A DNA stretch of 64,000 nucleotides, taken from assembly GCF_028858725.1 (NCBI RefSeq), contig NC_084781.1:5588513-5652512 (forward strand), in the 5' to 3' direction. Origin of the DNA: Colius striatus (Eukaryota; Chordata; Aves; Coliiformes; Coliidae). This document shows, in pieces, positions 41,186 to 52,127 of this stretch; within the stretch, counting starts at the first letter, position 1, and every line of letters begins with the position of its first letter. Made by a program: the position numbers and the translations under genes. The notes below the pieces were generated by a model, which ran no database searches, was not told the DNA's origin, and saw only the letters and a list, made by a program, of their open reading frames with translations.

Positions 41186-43985
41186 TTAAAGACTGTTGTG
41201 GTTGTGGCTTTCATTCTGGCTGAAGTTAGAGAAGCTCATCTTCATGGTTTCATCCACTTCATCTTCTCTTGGCAGTTTCTTTAGAATTAATTTTCTTAAG
41301 GAACCTGCTTCCTCAAAGGCCAAGAACATCCCTTGTTCTAGTGAGGATTCAAACTTAAATGCTTTGGAGCTACAGGATGTAAATGTCTTTTTGAAAAAGA
41401 TGATGTTGCTTTCTCCAGGAATGTCTTTGGGAACTTCTCCTTCCTGAGGAAGACAAAAGGAATGGGTTAGTCCCACCACAAGACCTGAGCAGTTCCGTTT
41501 CAGCTCACATATGTCTAAATACTTCATTTTGCCTGCTACTTATGTATACACAAGGTATGGAAAGCAGATACTTACCCTAAATCTAACTATCGTTTTTCCA
41601 CATTCTTTATCACAATACATGTAATAGCTTTTATCTTCTACCTTGACACTGAATGCAACAGGCATCCCCGCTGAAGGTGTGGTAGTTTTATAATAGTGAA
41701 TGGAGAAGTGCATTCCATTGCCTAAATACAAAGTGTTCATTATTAGTAGTCTGCTCAGGAGGGAGCTGCAACAGCTTGGCCATTTTATGTCTTACCATTC
41801 CATGGGCAACTGCTGTCTTCCCAGGACACTTTCCCTGTCAGAAGAGCCAAGAATTTTTATGATGCTGGTAGCACAAACTGGACTTTCTGCAATACTTGAC
41901 TTTTCAACCAAGATTCCGAATTTGCAAGAAAGCTTGTGAAGTTGCCAGTTAGTATGTGTGGGATGTTCAGATCCTTTATGTGCATGCATAAAGTGAGAAT
42001 GGGAATTGTAATCATCTGTAAATCAGATGGTATCTGTATATAGGTGATCTCTAAATACATGTTCAACAAATACAGTTCTGAATTAATTACTGAGCCCCCC
42101 CTCAGAGCTTTTAGTGCTAAATACATTGTTCAAACCTAAGAATGACTGGTTATAATTCAACACAAAAACAAAAAGTGGAAGGGTGTGGGGGAAGAGGGAG
42201 AGTAGGAACTCACTTTGTGATCAGAGATAACCAAAAATCTTAGCAGCCTGGTCTGCGTGGGACATCCTGCATGCCTCAGTCTAATCCTGGCATCTAATCC
42301 ATTGCCAATGCACAAGACAAAATGTCAGCTCAGTTAGCTTTATCCTTACAAATATACTGTCAGTCTTTACTCTCAGTCATCATTTAGAGTCAGTGATTAC
42401 AAAGAACAAAAGCATATTGAGAGTAAAAAAGCCCCAAGCCAGTGCAATGGTTATAGCATGTATTTAAAACCTGGTGTACCAGATCTCATCTCCTGATCTG
42501 TCACATCTTCAAAAGCTGCCACGTTTAAGTCTGGTCGAACCACAAGCAACTGGCTATTGACATTTCGAAGGACATGGTGGAGAATTTTTTCCTTACTAAA
42601 GGCATCACATTCCAGCCCTGTAGAAGTATTAAGCAAAGAAAGTCAAGTATTTTAGCTGTCATCTCCTTAAATCTTTAGTTTGCTGCAGGCTTAGTCTTGA
42701 TGTTTTCATTCTAAGAACTTATTTTGCCTGGTGTTAATCTCAAACAAGACAGAGGCTGTGTCATTATTTTCAACCCAGGCAAGACAGAAGGATTTCCCAG
42801 ATTACAGCAGTCTGTCTATAAGCAAGAGAAGCTTTTCTGTCTGTTAATGAGAGTTCAGAAGCAACAGCTGCCTGTTTTGTCCAACAACTGCAATTGCATC
42901 AAAAGGCCCTTCTGTGGGGGAAGCTGCTACTGTGTACCTTAGGAAGAAATAAAGCAACATGGACTTCAGAAGGAGAAGGTGAGCTGTAGCTCCCCTTTTT
43001 ACACCAGCCATTGTCAGTTTGAAAACTTTTTTCCCTAAGGCCTGCAAAGCATTTGTGGGTTAGTAAGCGTGAGCAGGTTAGTTCAGCTAACATTGATAAC
43101 GAAGTTAAGTTCCAGGCTTTCAGCTTACCATCATCATCTTGGTTCCAAATGAGCAATGAAAAACAAAACCCAAAAAAGAAAGAAAAAAACATTAAGCTCT
43201 GCCCTCACAAAAGAAACCACTTTCTGCTCAGTTTTGCTCTGCAGGATGGGAACCCAGCCAGCCACCTACACGTTTCCAGTTGTGCTCCCCAGTAGCACTA
43301 ACTCCCCATGCTGAGCTGCTCTACAGTGTGTTTTATCTGTGAGCATAACAGGCTCAAAAAAACCGATGAAACAACCAGTCATTTGAGAACTGGGAGTTAC
43401 CACCAAACCAAGAGGTATGCAAAATGTTTTAGGGTTACTTAAGGGTCAGGTGAGTTTAAGATTATAACCAAGGAATAAACAGCATGTAAATTTCTGTTTT
43501 GTATTGTATGAAGCAACAAATATTCCAGATACTGGGCAAACAGTACTTCAGACTGAAGCTTATGGGAAAATTAGGTGGAATCAGATGGATAAATGAATTG
43601 GTTTTAATCTATATTCAAACAGAGAAGGTTCTTAAATGCTGAATTGTTGAGCAATAATACACTATTGACTTGTTAACACACTTGGACAACTGTGTCAGAT
43701 TTGCTTTGCAGAGAACAGCTTGGCTCTGTAATCAAGAAACTATCATTCTTCTAAGTGGGTGGGATTGTAAGTGCTTTGAGGATTGCCCAGGTAGCATAGG
43801 GCGGGGGAAATGGGATTCCACAAACCAAGGATGCCCAAGGAACGGGTCGAATTGTATCTCAGCTTTTGATCTACGCAGAAAGAAGAAAGTGTCTCTTGCA
43901 GCAGTGGGTAGTAATTACCTGCAAAATAGAGGCAGAAATTGTCTCCAAATTGTACTGCACACACAAGAATCTCTTCATCACTCAT
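41186..43985 (-). CDS. IL18: Interleukin-18 precursor
   Basis: IL-18 is an IL-1-family cytokine made as an inactive precursor, cut by caspase-1, that drives interferon-gamma production through IL18R1/IL18RAP. Minus-strand coding exons in transcript order: 43919-43985, 43129-43137 (9-bp microexon), 42480-42617, 41576-41721, 41186-41443; 205 residues (chicken about 198). The start MSDEEILVCAVQF resembles chicken IL-18. The propeptide ends with LECD followed by AFSKEK, the likely caspase-1 site at the position of human LESD-Y. The mature beta-trefoil shows NVNSQLLVVRPDLNVAAFED, KVEDKSYYMYCDKECGK, VPKDIPGESNIIFFKKTF, SLEQGMFLAFEE and RKLILKKLPREDEVDE. There is no classical signal peptide, as expected. 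The C-terminal tail (MSFSNFSQNESHNHNSL) looks a few residues longer than the chicken form I remember. Confidence 0.96.
43129..43137 (-). CDS. IL18: IL18 9-bp microexon
   Basis: Between acceptor CCAAG and donor GTAAGC the transcript contributes only ATGATGATG, giving Asp-Asp-Asp across the join (LYFA-DDD-GLECD). Without it the frame stays open, since 9 is divisible by 3. Human IL18 has a 12-bp exon encoding EDDE at the same place, and an isoform lacking those residues is known; chicken protein reads EDDE-like here. Confidence 0.85.
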
Positions 43986-44889
43986 CTTTACTCTGCCAAA
44001 AACAGAGGATTCAGCGTTAAGAAAGTTACTCTAAGGGAGTTCTTGGGCAAGCTCTCTCCTGGTGTGCAGCACTTGTACTAAGGATGGCATGTTCCACTAC
44101 CTGTTGAAAACCTGCTTTTGAATAATTGCTTTTCTCCTCTGTTGCCTTTTACCATTTAGCATAATCACTCAGAGTAACGTAGAGCGTTCTTCCTGTTATT
44201 TTACAGAACTTTTCATTGATTTTCGTTACCATTTTCTCTTTCTATGAGAAGGCCAGTAAGTAGCTCCATGAACACTTCATCAAATTAATTCTCTTGGGCC
44301 TACAAAAGTTATCTTACCATCACTTGATTTTTTGTTTCTGATTTTCAGATAGGGACTAGGTTAAGACTGGATTAAGCACCTTGTTACTGGCCATTAAACC
44401 ATAGAAGTTATTAAGTCTACACTGACTGATCTTTCAAGTTTTTTCTGTAAACGACAGAACTTCCAAAATACCCAAAACTTAGTCCCCCTTTGGCTGCCCC
44501 TTGGAAAGGCCCGTGTCTTTTGCATCTTGAGCTAGGATTGTGTAGGTTCCTGGAAAAGTTGGAATAGAGTTTATCTTGCAGTAGCAGTGGTTTGCTTATG
44601 GTGGTTTAGCTTTAAGTCAGGTTGAATCCTGAGCTTGATTTCCTAGCTGTTCTCTTTCAAGAGTGACACAGAGAAAAGTGATGAAGAGGTTGGGGATAAC
44701 AGCAGTCGTTTTATGGAAACCCAAACCGAGCCAACTCCGAACTCCTCCGAACAGACAGCTTCTGTACTCGAGACTTTCCAGCCCTTGTACACACCTCAGG
44801 ATTCATTTAAAACTAGCTCAGGCCTGCACCCCACCTCTAAGGTCAAGACACAAACCCTTCCAAGAACCCGAGGCAGCGCAGTAACTCAC

Positions 44890-45370
44890 CCGCGATGAAA
44901 CACGGGTGCAAGCACGCGGAAGCGGGTTAGAGCAGGGCCGGGCCCGGCGATTCGTGCACCCGAGCTGGAGCGGAGCCCGGTACCGCAGCACGGCGGCGAG
45001 CCCAGCCCCCGGGCACCCTGCGCCGCGGCTCCTCGGCGGGCTGCAGCCGAACGATGCACCGAACGATGCACCGACCGCAGCCGGCGGAGCCGCGGGGACC
45101 GCCACCCCCCGCCGCACGCCTCGCCCCCCGGCCCGCTGCCCACCGCGGATGCACCTGTACGTCGGGAGCCCGGAGCGCTGCCTGCAGAGGCGGTGCCCGG
45201 GCAGAGGCGGCCCCGGCGCTCCCGAGCCGGCCCCGGCGCTCCCGAGCCGGCCGTCAGCGCCGCTCCGCCTCCATGCAGCCCCGCGCCGGCCGGGGGGCGC
45301 GGGCTCTGCTGCCTCAGGCGTGTGCCGTGGTTTGGCAGAGGCTCGCCTCGCTGTGCGCCAAAATAACCTG
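44890..45370 (-). promoter_or_regulatory. CpG-rich region, probable IL18 promoter and noncoding first exon
   Basis: An isolated CpG-dense block about 0.9 kb upstream of the IL18 start codon. On the IL18 strand it ends in a strong donor (CATCGCGG then GTGAGT, exon edge 44890). The first coding exon has an acceptor (TTTTTGGCAG, exon edge 43992) only 7 nt before its ATG, so a noncoding first exon is needed; this block is the best candidate. It contains two tandem duplications: a 12-bp unit (AACGATGCACCG) near 45,049-45,075 and a 20-bp unit at 45211-45230 and 45231-45250. The long GC-rich frames here are not called as genes. Confidence 0.6.
45211..45250 (+). repeat. Perfect 20-bp tandem duplication in the IL18 CpG island
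   Basis: The unit CCCCGGCGCTCCCGAGCCGG occurs twice in direct succession without mismatch. Confidence 0.85.
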
Positions 45371-45399
45371 ACTGAACAAACTGCAGACGGATTTGGAAC

Positions 45400-48300
45400 A
45401 CTTTCCCTATCTTGATTTCTGTCTACGGTTGCATTTATGCAGCGCCACTTCCCCTTCTCGGTGCAGAGAGAATGCAAGTCACGCAAATCTGAGGTTACAA
45501 AGGAAGCTTTTTGCGGCCCCCCTCGCCTTACTTCAGCCAGATGTCGTCAGAGAGCACGTCTTGTTTCCACACCGGCGCGTTGCAGTCTGTTCGCTTGGTC
45601 CATAAAGTCTCAAGTGTTAGTGTTGAAACGGGCGTTAGCTGTCAGCGGGTGGACTTCCCCTTCACACGCAGGCTGGCAAGTTGCCTGTAAAGATTGCATC
45701 TGCCTGCCAGTTCTAAGGCTGAAAACAGGCTGCCTTGTATCCATCTTCTCACATCAAGAAATACACCACTGGTGTCTGTGGGAAATCCTCGAATGATGTT
45801 CCATCCCTTGGCACATAAGTAGCTTCAGGGGAGGAATTCAGTCTCCTCTCAGAAAAAGTACAGCAGAAACTGGCTAGTAGTCTAAACCAGATTGATAGAT
45901 AGCTCCTAATTTGTCAGCTGTAAATTATTTCCCAAGTGTGCATTAACTGCAAATAAATAAACCGAAAATGCTGCAGCCCCAGGGCATGATGCTTTTGGAA
46001 TGTAAGTCTTGCTTTGGTGGATGTGGAGTGCTTAATACAACAAATGTTGCTGTAATTGCAGCAGTGAACACTGCAGTGATGGGACAACTGAGGCCATAAA
46101 ACCCAGGGAAGAGAACTTGGAAATAAATAGTTAACCAGCATTTTAGCATATAGTATTTTTAGTCTGAAGAACTCATCAGTGTAAATTGGAATCTGCATGC
46201 CTGGATTTTCTGTTTGGAATGCTGACCAGCAAGGCATTAAGGCATCAGCTGTGGAGCTTACTGGGTAAACTGAAAAGGCTCAAGTTTTATCACTGGACCA
46301 TGAGGGGGGAAGCACACCAAAATGCCCCCCAAAAACAACCCTCCCAAAAAAAGACCAGCTAAAAAACGAAGACGTTTTCTCACCTGCCTGCATGCCTGCT
46401 ACTGCTTTTGGGAGAAAACAAGCAAGCAAGCAAATAGAAGAGTACAATACATATCTATAGGGAATGCTTTAATGTCTATATGATGAAACTAAGGAGATAA
46501 TTTTGAGGCCCATCTTTCAACCTCAACTGAAACAATAATCCTAAAAATAAAAATACTATCCATTTCACTAATAACCGTGGATTTTAACTATTCTACCAAC
46601 AAGGAACAGTGTCTTTCTCTGACGTGTTAAGAAACAAAACTATGTGCACTACAGAAATTTATCTTCTTCCATTAAAGTTGTTGAAAGAAACTATTGAAAT
46701 TGCTTCCCAAGAATTTTAAAGAGGAATTCAACAACAGAGGAAAACCTCCTGTTTCTGACAAAGAGAGAAAAAGTCACTTTTGGCAGCTACTGCGTTCAGG
46801 TAAGAAGTATATATCCCTATTTACAGATCCTCACTCACACTGGCTGAATTTCTATGGGACAGCAATATTATTTCATCCTCTTTCAACTTCTTGTTTTGCT
46901 ACCTGGTATTCCGTGTGTGTGGGGAGTGGTGTGTACCTAACCCTGTGTACCAGGGAGATATCCGAGTTTGATTCAAATGCCTACATCTAGCTGATTTCTG
47001 TATACAATAACTGTAATTCTACTGTTCCTATTGGAGGTTTATTTGAATGGTTAGTTCTTACAGGAAAATAAATCAACTGTTTTAGACTGAAGTGGTGTCT
47101 GGTTCTGGTCACTCGTTTCTGTCCTTTTTCCCGATAGCTATTTCGTAACAAATAGTTCCTTTCTGTGAAGTATGATTAAATTGCTTCTTGGTCTTTTTTC
47201 AGCTCAATTAAACAGCTTCAGCCCTCTGACTTTCTACCTCTGAATAATTTTCCTCAGCTTCAAGATAAAATTAATGTCTCTTCTCTTTCCTGCAATTTAC
47301 TTTTAACATTTTTGGCTTTTAATTGTGCACCAGAGCTTTAATGAGGAGAGTTCCCCTTTTGCTTGTGTTTCAGGTTCCTGGACACCTAACTTTTTTGCTT
47401 CCTTGCACAAAGAAATAGATATATTTTTAAATGATGCTCTATGAATTATGTATTATTTAGCCTTTTTTTTTTTCTCATTAGGTTTAAATTTACATCACTA
47501 GTGAAATGCCGAATAATATGGCACTTGGTACCAAAACTTGTGCAAAAGTGCCAAAACCAATGCTAGTCAGCCAACATTATTTACATTGTAATAACTGCTG
47601 GCACTAATATTTTTGGCTTATTGACATTCTGTATGGAACTGTCAATAAGGAGGTCTTTCTGTCAGCTTTCGAGATACTAAAAATTCAAACAGGTCACTCA
47701 GCATGTTGAATAAAAGGAGTTTTCTTCTCTTACTCTGTACACATTTGCATTTATAAGATCTTAACCCATACCAACAACTTCTACTATAAGTTTTAATCTT
47801 GCATTTTATTCTTGCATTTTACTGTTTCTGTCTTAAAGGATCTGGAACGACTTTTAGAGTAACAGCTTAGACATCTTGTTTTTTAATCTGAGCTTTCTCC
47901 ATCCATAAGATACTAAAAGTGATAAAACAGATGTTTCATTTAATCACAGTGTCTGTTCATATCTAACATACTAATGGCAACTCAATTATGTAATCACTTC
48001 AGGAACATTTGCCTATAATATTCTTTCATATCCATTTCTTAATGTTTAGATAGTATCAATAATAAGAGAAATACCTGTGTTTTTAAAGAATAATTTAACG
48101 AAGTGGGCCCTGGCAGCACATTGAATATTGCTGCTGCTTTGGGGAAGTGTCTAGTTCTTGTTTGCTCATCAGTTTCATTTCTTGTCCAGAGTGTTGACTT
48201 TCAGAGCCTATTTGGGTAACATGCTGAAGGTTTTGATCCTTACTTCTCTTAAAACCAGAAATTTAAAGGCAAAATGTGGAGGAAAAATTGTTTACTCAAA

Positions 48301-48700
48301 CGTCACTTGAAATCTTGCTGCGATTTCCTTCGCTGTAGCTAACGAAGCCAGGATTTGAGAAGGTAGGAAAACGTGATGCAGCTTTGAACTTTATTTTGCT
48401 GATATTGTGAAGTATAACACTGAAAGAGCTCTCCTGAATGATCCTGTCTCTCACTGCCATAAGCTTTTCTCCCTGTTGAAAGCCTTTCCATGTAATCTAA
48501 CGCAGTCATTTTTTCCTCTGAAACCAGAGCCAACCTACACAAGTGAAGCACAACAGAAGCACAACAGAATCACGTTTCCCACTGTTTATTTGTTTTAGCG
48601 ACAGTAACCTCTCCGACTTTGCCAATCCACTGCTTGTGTCTCGAAACGCGTCCACCCCTGAACGGCCCAGTGCCTCCAGAGGTGCCTGGAGCCGCCACAG
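45400..48700. other. IL18-TEX12 intergenic region
   Basis: AT-rich DNA with no gene recognised. Frames here are short and lack codon structure or family resemblance. A small GCAA tetramer run lies at about 46,421-46,433. Confidence 0.5.
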
Positions 48701-48714
48701 AGCCATCAGGGGTG

Positions 48715-49330
48715 AGCCATGACCGGAAGTGTTCGTGTGGCCACGTCGAACTGCCACAAGCAGGGTCACCATGCTCCAACTCAAACACGCGCTTCGCCTG
48801 GAAGGCTTCATCCTGCAATGGCCGCGCAGGAGCCGTTTCGGCGGTAAGCCCTTGCAGGCGTTCTCTGTCGCTCGCGTTCCGGGGGGAGCCCGGCCCCCGA
48901 AGCCTCGGGAGGAGCGGGCCGGGCGGCCCCCGCCGCCCTTGCCGGGATCCCAGGCCCTCCCTCGGCCGCCTCCCAGGGCCAGGCCTCGCCCCGCGCGCCG
49001 GCTGCTAACGGCTGCTAACGGCTGCGGGCGGCCGCGCAGGGCCCTCAGCGCCCCGGGCCCGCGCCGCCTGAGGAGAGCGGGCCGGGACTACGGACACCTC
49101 GGCGCGGGGGAGCCCGGTGTCCTTCAGCGTGGGAGGTCCCGGGGAGGCATAGGCGGAGCTGGGGAGGGCAAGGCAAATTGTCGGCCAGCTGTCCCAAGCC
49201 GATATTAACGCGCCTTTGGGCCTCAGCCCTGCCCGGGCGGGCCCGGGATCACCGGGGACTCGGGCCCACCGTCTGCGGCTTCCATCGGTGCTCTCGCCGT
49301 GCTTTGAGGCTCAGCCTTTCTCCAGTGAGG
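48715..49330 (+). promoter_or_regulatory. CpG-rich TEX12 promoter with candidate first exon
   Basis: CpG-dense DNA beginning with a consensus ETS motif (ACCGGAAGTG, 48722-48731). A strong donor (CGGCG then GTAAGC, exon edge 48843) could join to the acceptor of the first TEX12 coding exon at 49449. A 10-bp unit GGCTGCTAAC is repeated near 49,000-49,020. The exact transcription start is not visible. Confidence 0.65.
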
Positions 49331-49454
49331 AGGAGAGCTCCTTTGCAAAGGAGCTTGCAGAGGTACTGGTTACAGGTTTTACACGTTTTCGTGTAGATGT
49401 ATTCTCCCGTCACGCGAGGTAACTGCTTACCAAATGCTGTTTTGTCAGGCGACG

Positions 49455-50691
49455 ATGACAAGCAACACACAGAAATCTGATGAGAATAGAAGTAAACGTA
49501 AAAAAGAGATGGAGGTGAGCAGCAGTTTGTGAGGAAGGGAGGGAAGACCTGGACTTTTTTGGCCCCAGAGGAGCGATGCAACCCCCACGTACCCCCACCC
49601 CATGTCGTTCTCTGGCATTGCTGCAGGTTCCCGTCGAGGAGAGAGGGCAGAGATCTCTATTTCAGTTTTGTGTAGGTTAGGGGAAACACATTTGACTTTC
49701 TTGTAAGAAGAGAACAAAATTTCTGTTGGTGTTTGAAGATCAACAACATTGGGTATGCACTACAACAGTTAAATAAGACTGCTTGACAGTGAGCTTTTTA
49801 AATATAGCAGCTTTTACTCATAGTATGCAAAGTTCTCAAGCTGGTACTTCCCAGCCCCTCTCCCACTCCCTTACACCCACTCCATCAGATGCTGTGCCCA
49901 CTCCTGATGGTGTTGATGCTGCAAAGCCAACAGCACTTGCACTTTCTCTGCAAACAGTCTCTCCAGATGTTTTAAATTTCTCAGTTAAACTCTTGCCTGT
50001 GATAAACTTGCTTTAAATCCTAGAATGTGTATTTTTTTTATGTTCTCTATTATTAGAATGAAGCTTCAGAAAACCCTCAGTTGTCCTCCCATGACAAAGC
50101 AGATTTGGCTTTTTCAGAGGGCTCGCAGTCTGTTTACAAACCTGAACCACTGGAAAAAGTTTTGAGCGGTGATGTATTTAATATGCTGGAAGTAACTATG
50201 TAATTACCTGTTTGATGTTAAGATGAAAATTGATTCAAATGTTTTTAAAAACCCTACTTTTTTCTTTTAACAGAGATGAACAAAGAAATTACGAACTTGT
50301 TATCAAAATATGCTCATATTTTAAGGCAAGTTAACTTTGTCCTATTTGTATGGCACTTTTCTAACCTCTCCAGGTAAAATGGATTAGCTCTGAAAACTAT
50401 TGAGCGCTGATCCTGAAAGAAAAAATACTGTTTTCTGTTAAAACAGAGAACTAATTGGATCAGAAACTGAGCATAAAAGCAAATCTAAGTAGTGAGAAAG
50501 TGAATGGTGTTAGTGTTGATTTTAACAACAGATTTTTTCAATTAAGTGAAAGAGCAGCGATGGATGCTTCTTATGTCCAAGAACTTGATGGAATCTTGAA
50601 AGAAGCAAGGACCATAGAAAGCCACTTAAAACAGAAAAGAGAGAGTCTGAAGCAGAGATTCACAGTGATCGCAACTACTCTGCAAAGCTAA
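49455..50691 (+). CDS. TEX12: Testis-expressed 12, synaptonemal complex central element protein
   Basis: TEX12 pairs with SYCE2 to build the fibrous backbone of the synaptonemal-complex central element in meiosis. Exons: 49455-49514 (exon begins 49449), 50057-50168, 50274-50325, 50547-50691; 122 residues (human 123). The N-terminal third is a variable, basic leader ([20 protein letters not shown]). The C-terminal half is a conserved coiled coil: [38 protein letters not shown], and the end [14 protein letters not shown], which matches human RQRFTVIANTLHR. The intron after 50325 uses a GC donor (AAG then GCAAGT); the join AG|T restores Ser of [11 protein letters not shown], as in human LSERAAVDASY. 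The other introns are GT-AG. Confidence 0.94.
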
Positions 50692-50756
50692 ATGCAGTTT
50701 GTTAGATTGAAGAAATACAGAGAAAAGCTCATAGTATATATTTCATGTGTTGAAAT

Positions 50757-50762
50757 AATAAA
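50757..50762 (+). promoter_or_regulatory. TEX12 polyadenylation signal AATAAA
   Basis: A canonical AATAAA 66 nt past the TEX12 stop codon, followed by a TG-rich stretch. A distal AATAAA occurs at 51758-51763. Confidence 0.7.
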
Positions 50763-51960
50763 CATATGATGAATGCTGTGATGAATGTTTGATAAACATC
50801 TTAAATTTTTCTAGCAGTTCAGGAGGCTTTCAACAACTTAAGCAGCAACTTATTTTTTTAGTAAGTAGATACACTATGTAGAGTGGTGGGAGTTAGTGAA
50901 ACAATTACTAAATGTGCATTTAAAATCCTTTGACTCCGAGGGATCCTAGACATTAAAAGGTCTCTTATTTTCATTTGTTGACCCATCACTTTTGCTGTCC
51001 CTATGCTTCCATCCATAAGAAGTATTTGAAGCGTTTGAAAAATAAAGAAGATGAATTTTGCATTGCTTGGCCGTGGAAGCTCAGCACAACTGAACTCAGA
51101 AACAGACCTGGTATCTCTAATGTCACTGCTAAGGATGGGTTTTTTCCTTCATTGTCACAACCAGTCTTTTGCTCTAAAACACAATGTAGGAACCTTTATA
51201 TGAAACATTGAATTTGTCAGTGTAAGTGGAAAAGGACCTCAGATTGTTTTGTGTTAACTATTTTCTGGGTTGTTTTCTTTCTACTTCAGAAAATGTTTTG
51301 GTGCTAAAATCTCAGTAGACTGTACTTGCAAACTGATTTCCATTTTGTCTTGGAATACAAATAGATTGGAAAAGTCATATTAAAAATAGGAGAGTTCTAA
51401 GAAGAGTGCTACTTTGGGGAATGTCTAAGGAGGTATAAAGTCTGAATTTGAAAATATATTGTAATGCTTCTACAGCTTTTCAAACGAAACCAAAGTCATT
51501 TTGATATAAAAGCATGTAATCAAAACTTTGCTGGTAATGTCAATAGATAAGTAGGTAATGTTGGCATTACCTGGAATGACACCATTCTCTTTTTCTGTTG
51601 TTTAGATCCATCAGCATCATTTGCTGTAAATCCGGTTTATTTAAGGATGCTTGTGGTGTTCTTTGAGCACTTTTTCTTTCTTCTCATTTGACACTGTTAA
51701 AAAAGATGAAACACACAATGTGCAAAGTATCATTTGTACAAATTGAGAGGCTGATGTAATAAAAGTGCTAGAAAGTCTTGTTGCTAGCATAAGATATATT
51801 TATGTCTTTACCCCAGTTCCGTGTACTAATTTTCCCTTTAAATCCTTTCGGACTTAATCAATCGTACTTTCCTTTAATTAGATAAAAGTTACCAAGCAGA
51901 TGTGCTACCCATCAAACTGATATGATATAAAACAAATAATGGGAGAAACTCAACATCTAG

Positions 51961-52127
51961 GGTGAGATTTCTCGAGGTATTTAGATACCTAAACATGCAG
52001 ATATGTACTTAGTAGGATTTTCAGAGTGCCTAAGCATGTAAGCGCCTTACATGCTTAGGAATTTTGGAAAATCCCATAAGGTGCCTATCTGCATCTTTAG
52101 CACCTAAAGACATTCAAAAATCTTGCT
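51961..52127. repeat. Foldback element: imperfect palindrome with arms of about 80 bp
   Basis: The centre is a perfect inverted repeat, TAAGCATGTAAG (52031-52042), spacer CGC, CTTACATGCTTA (52046-52057). Outside it the arms keep pairing with mismatches and small gaps: ACATGCAGATA on the left against the complement of TATCTGCATCT on the right, and GGATTTTC against GGAAAATCC. Arms run to about 51,961 and 52,127. The TAGCACCTAAA-like segments recall a palindromic nonautonomous DNA-transposon repeat that is widespread in amniotes; I cannot name the family with certainty. Confidence 0.8.

Noticed and set aside
44818-45486. Long Arg/Gly/Ala-rich frames in both directions upstream of IL18
   Set aside because: They depend on GC composition and tandem duplications; no conserved motif and no splice support.
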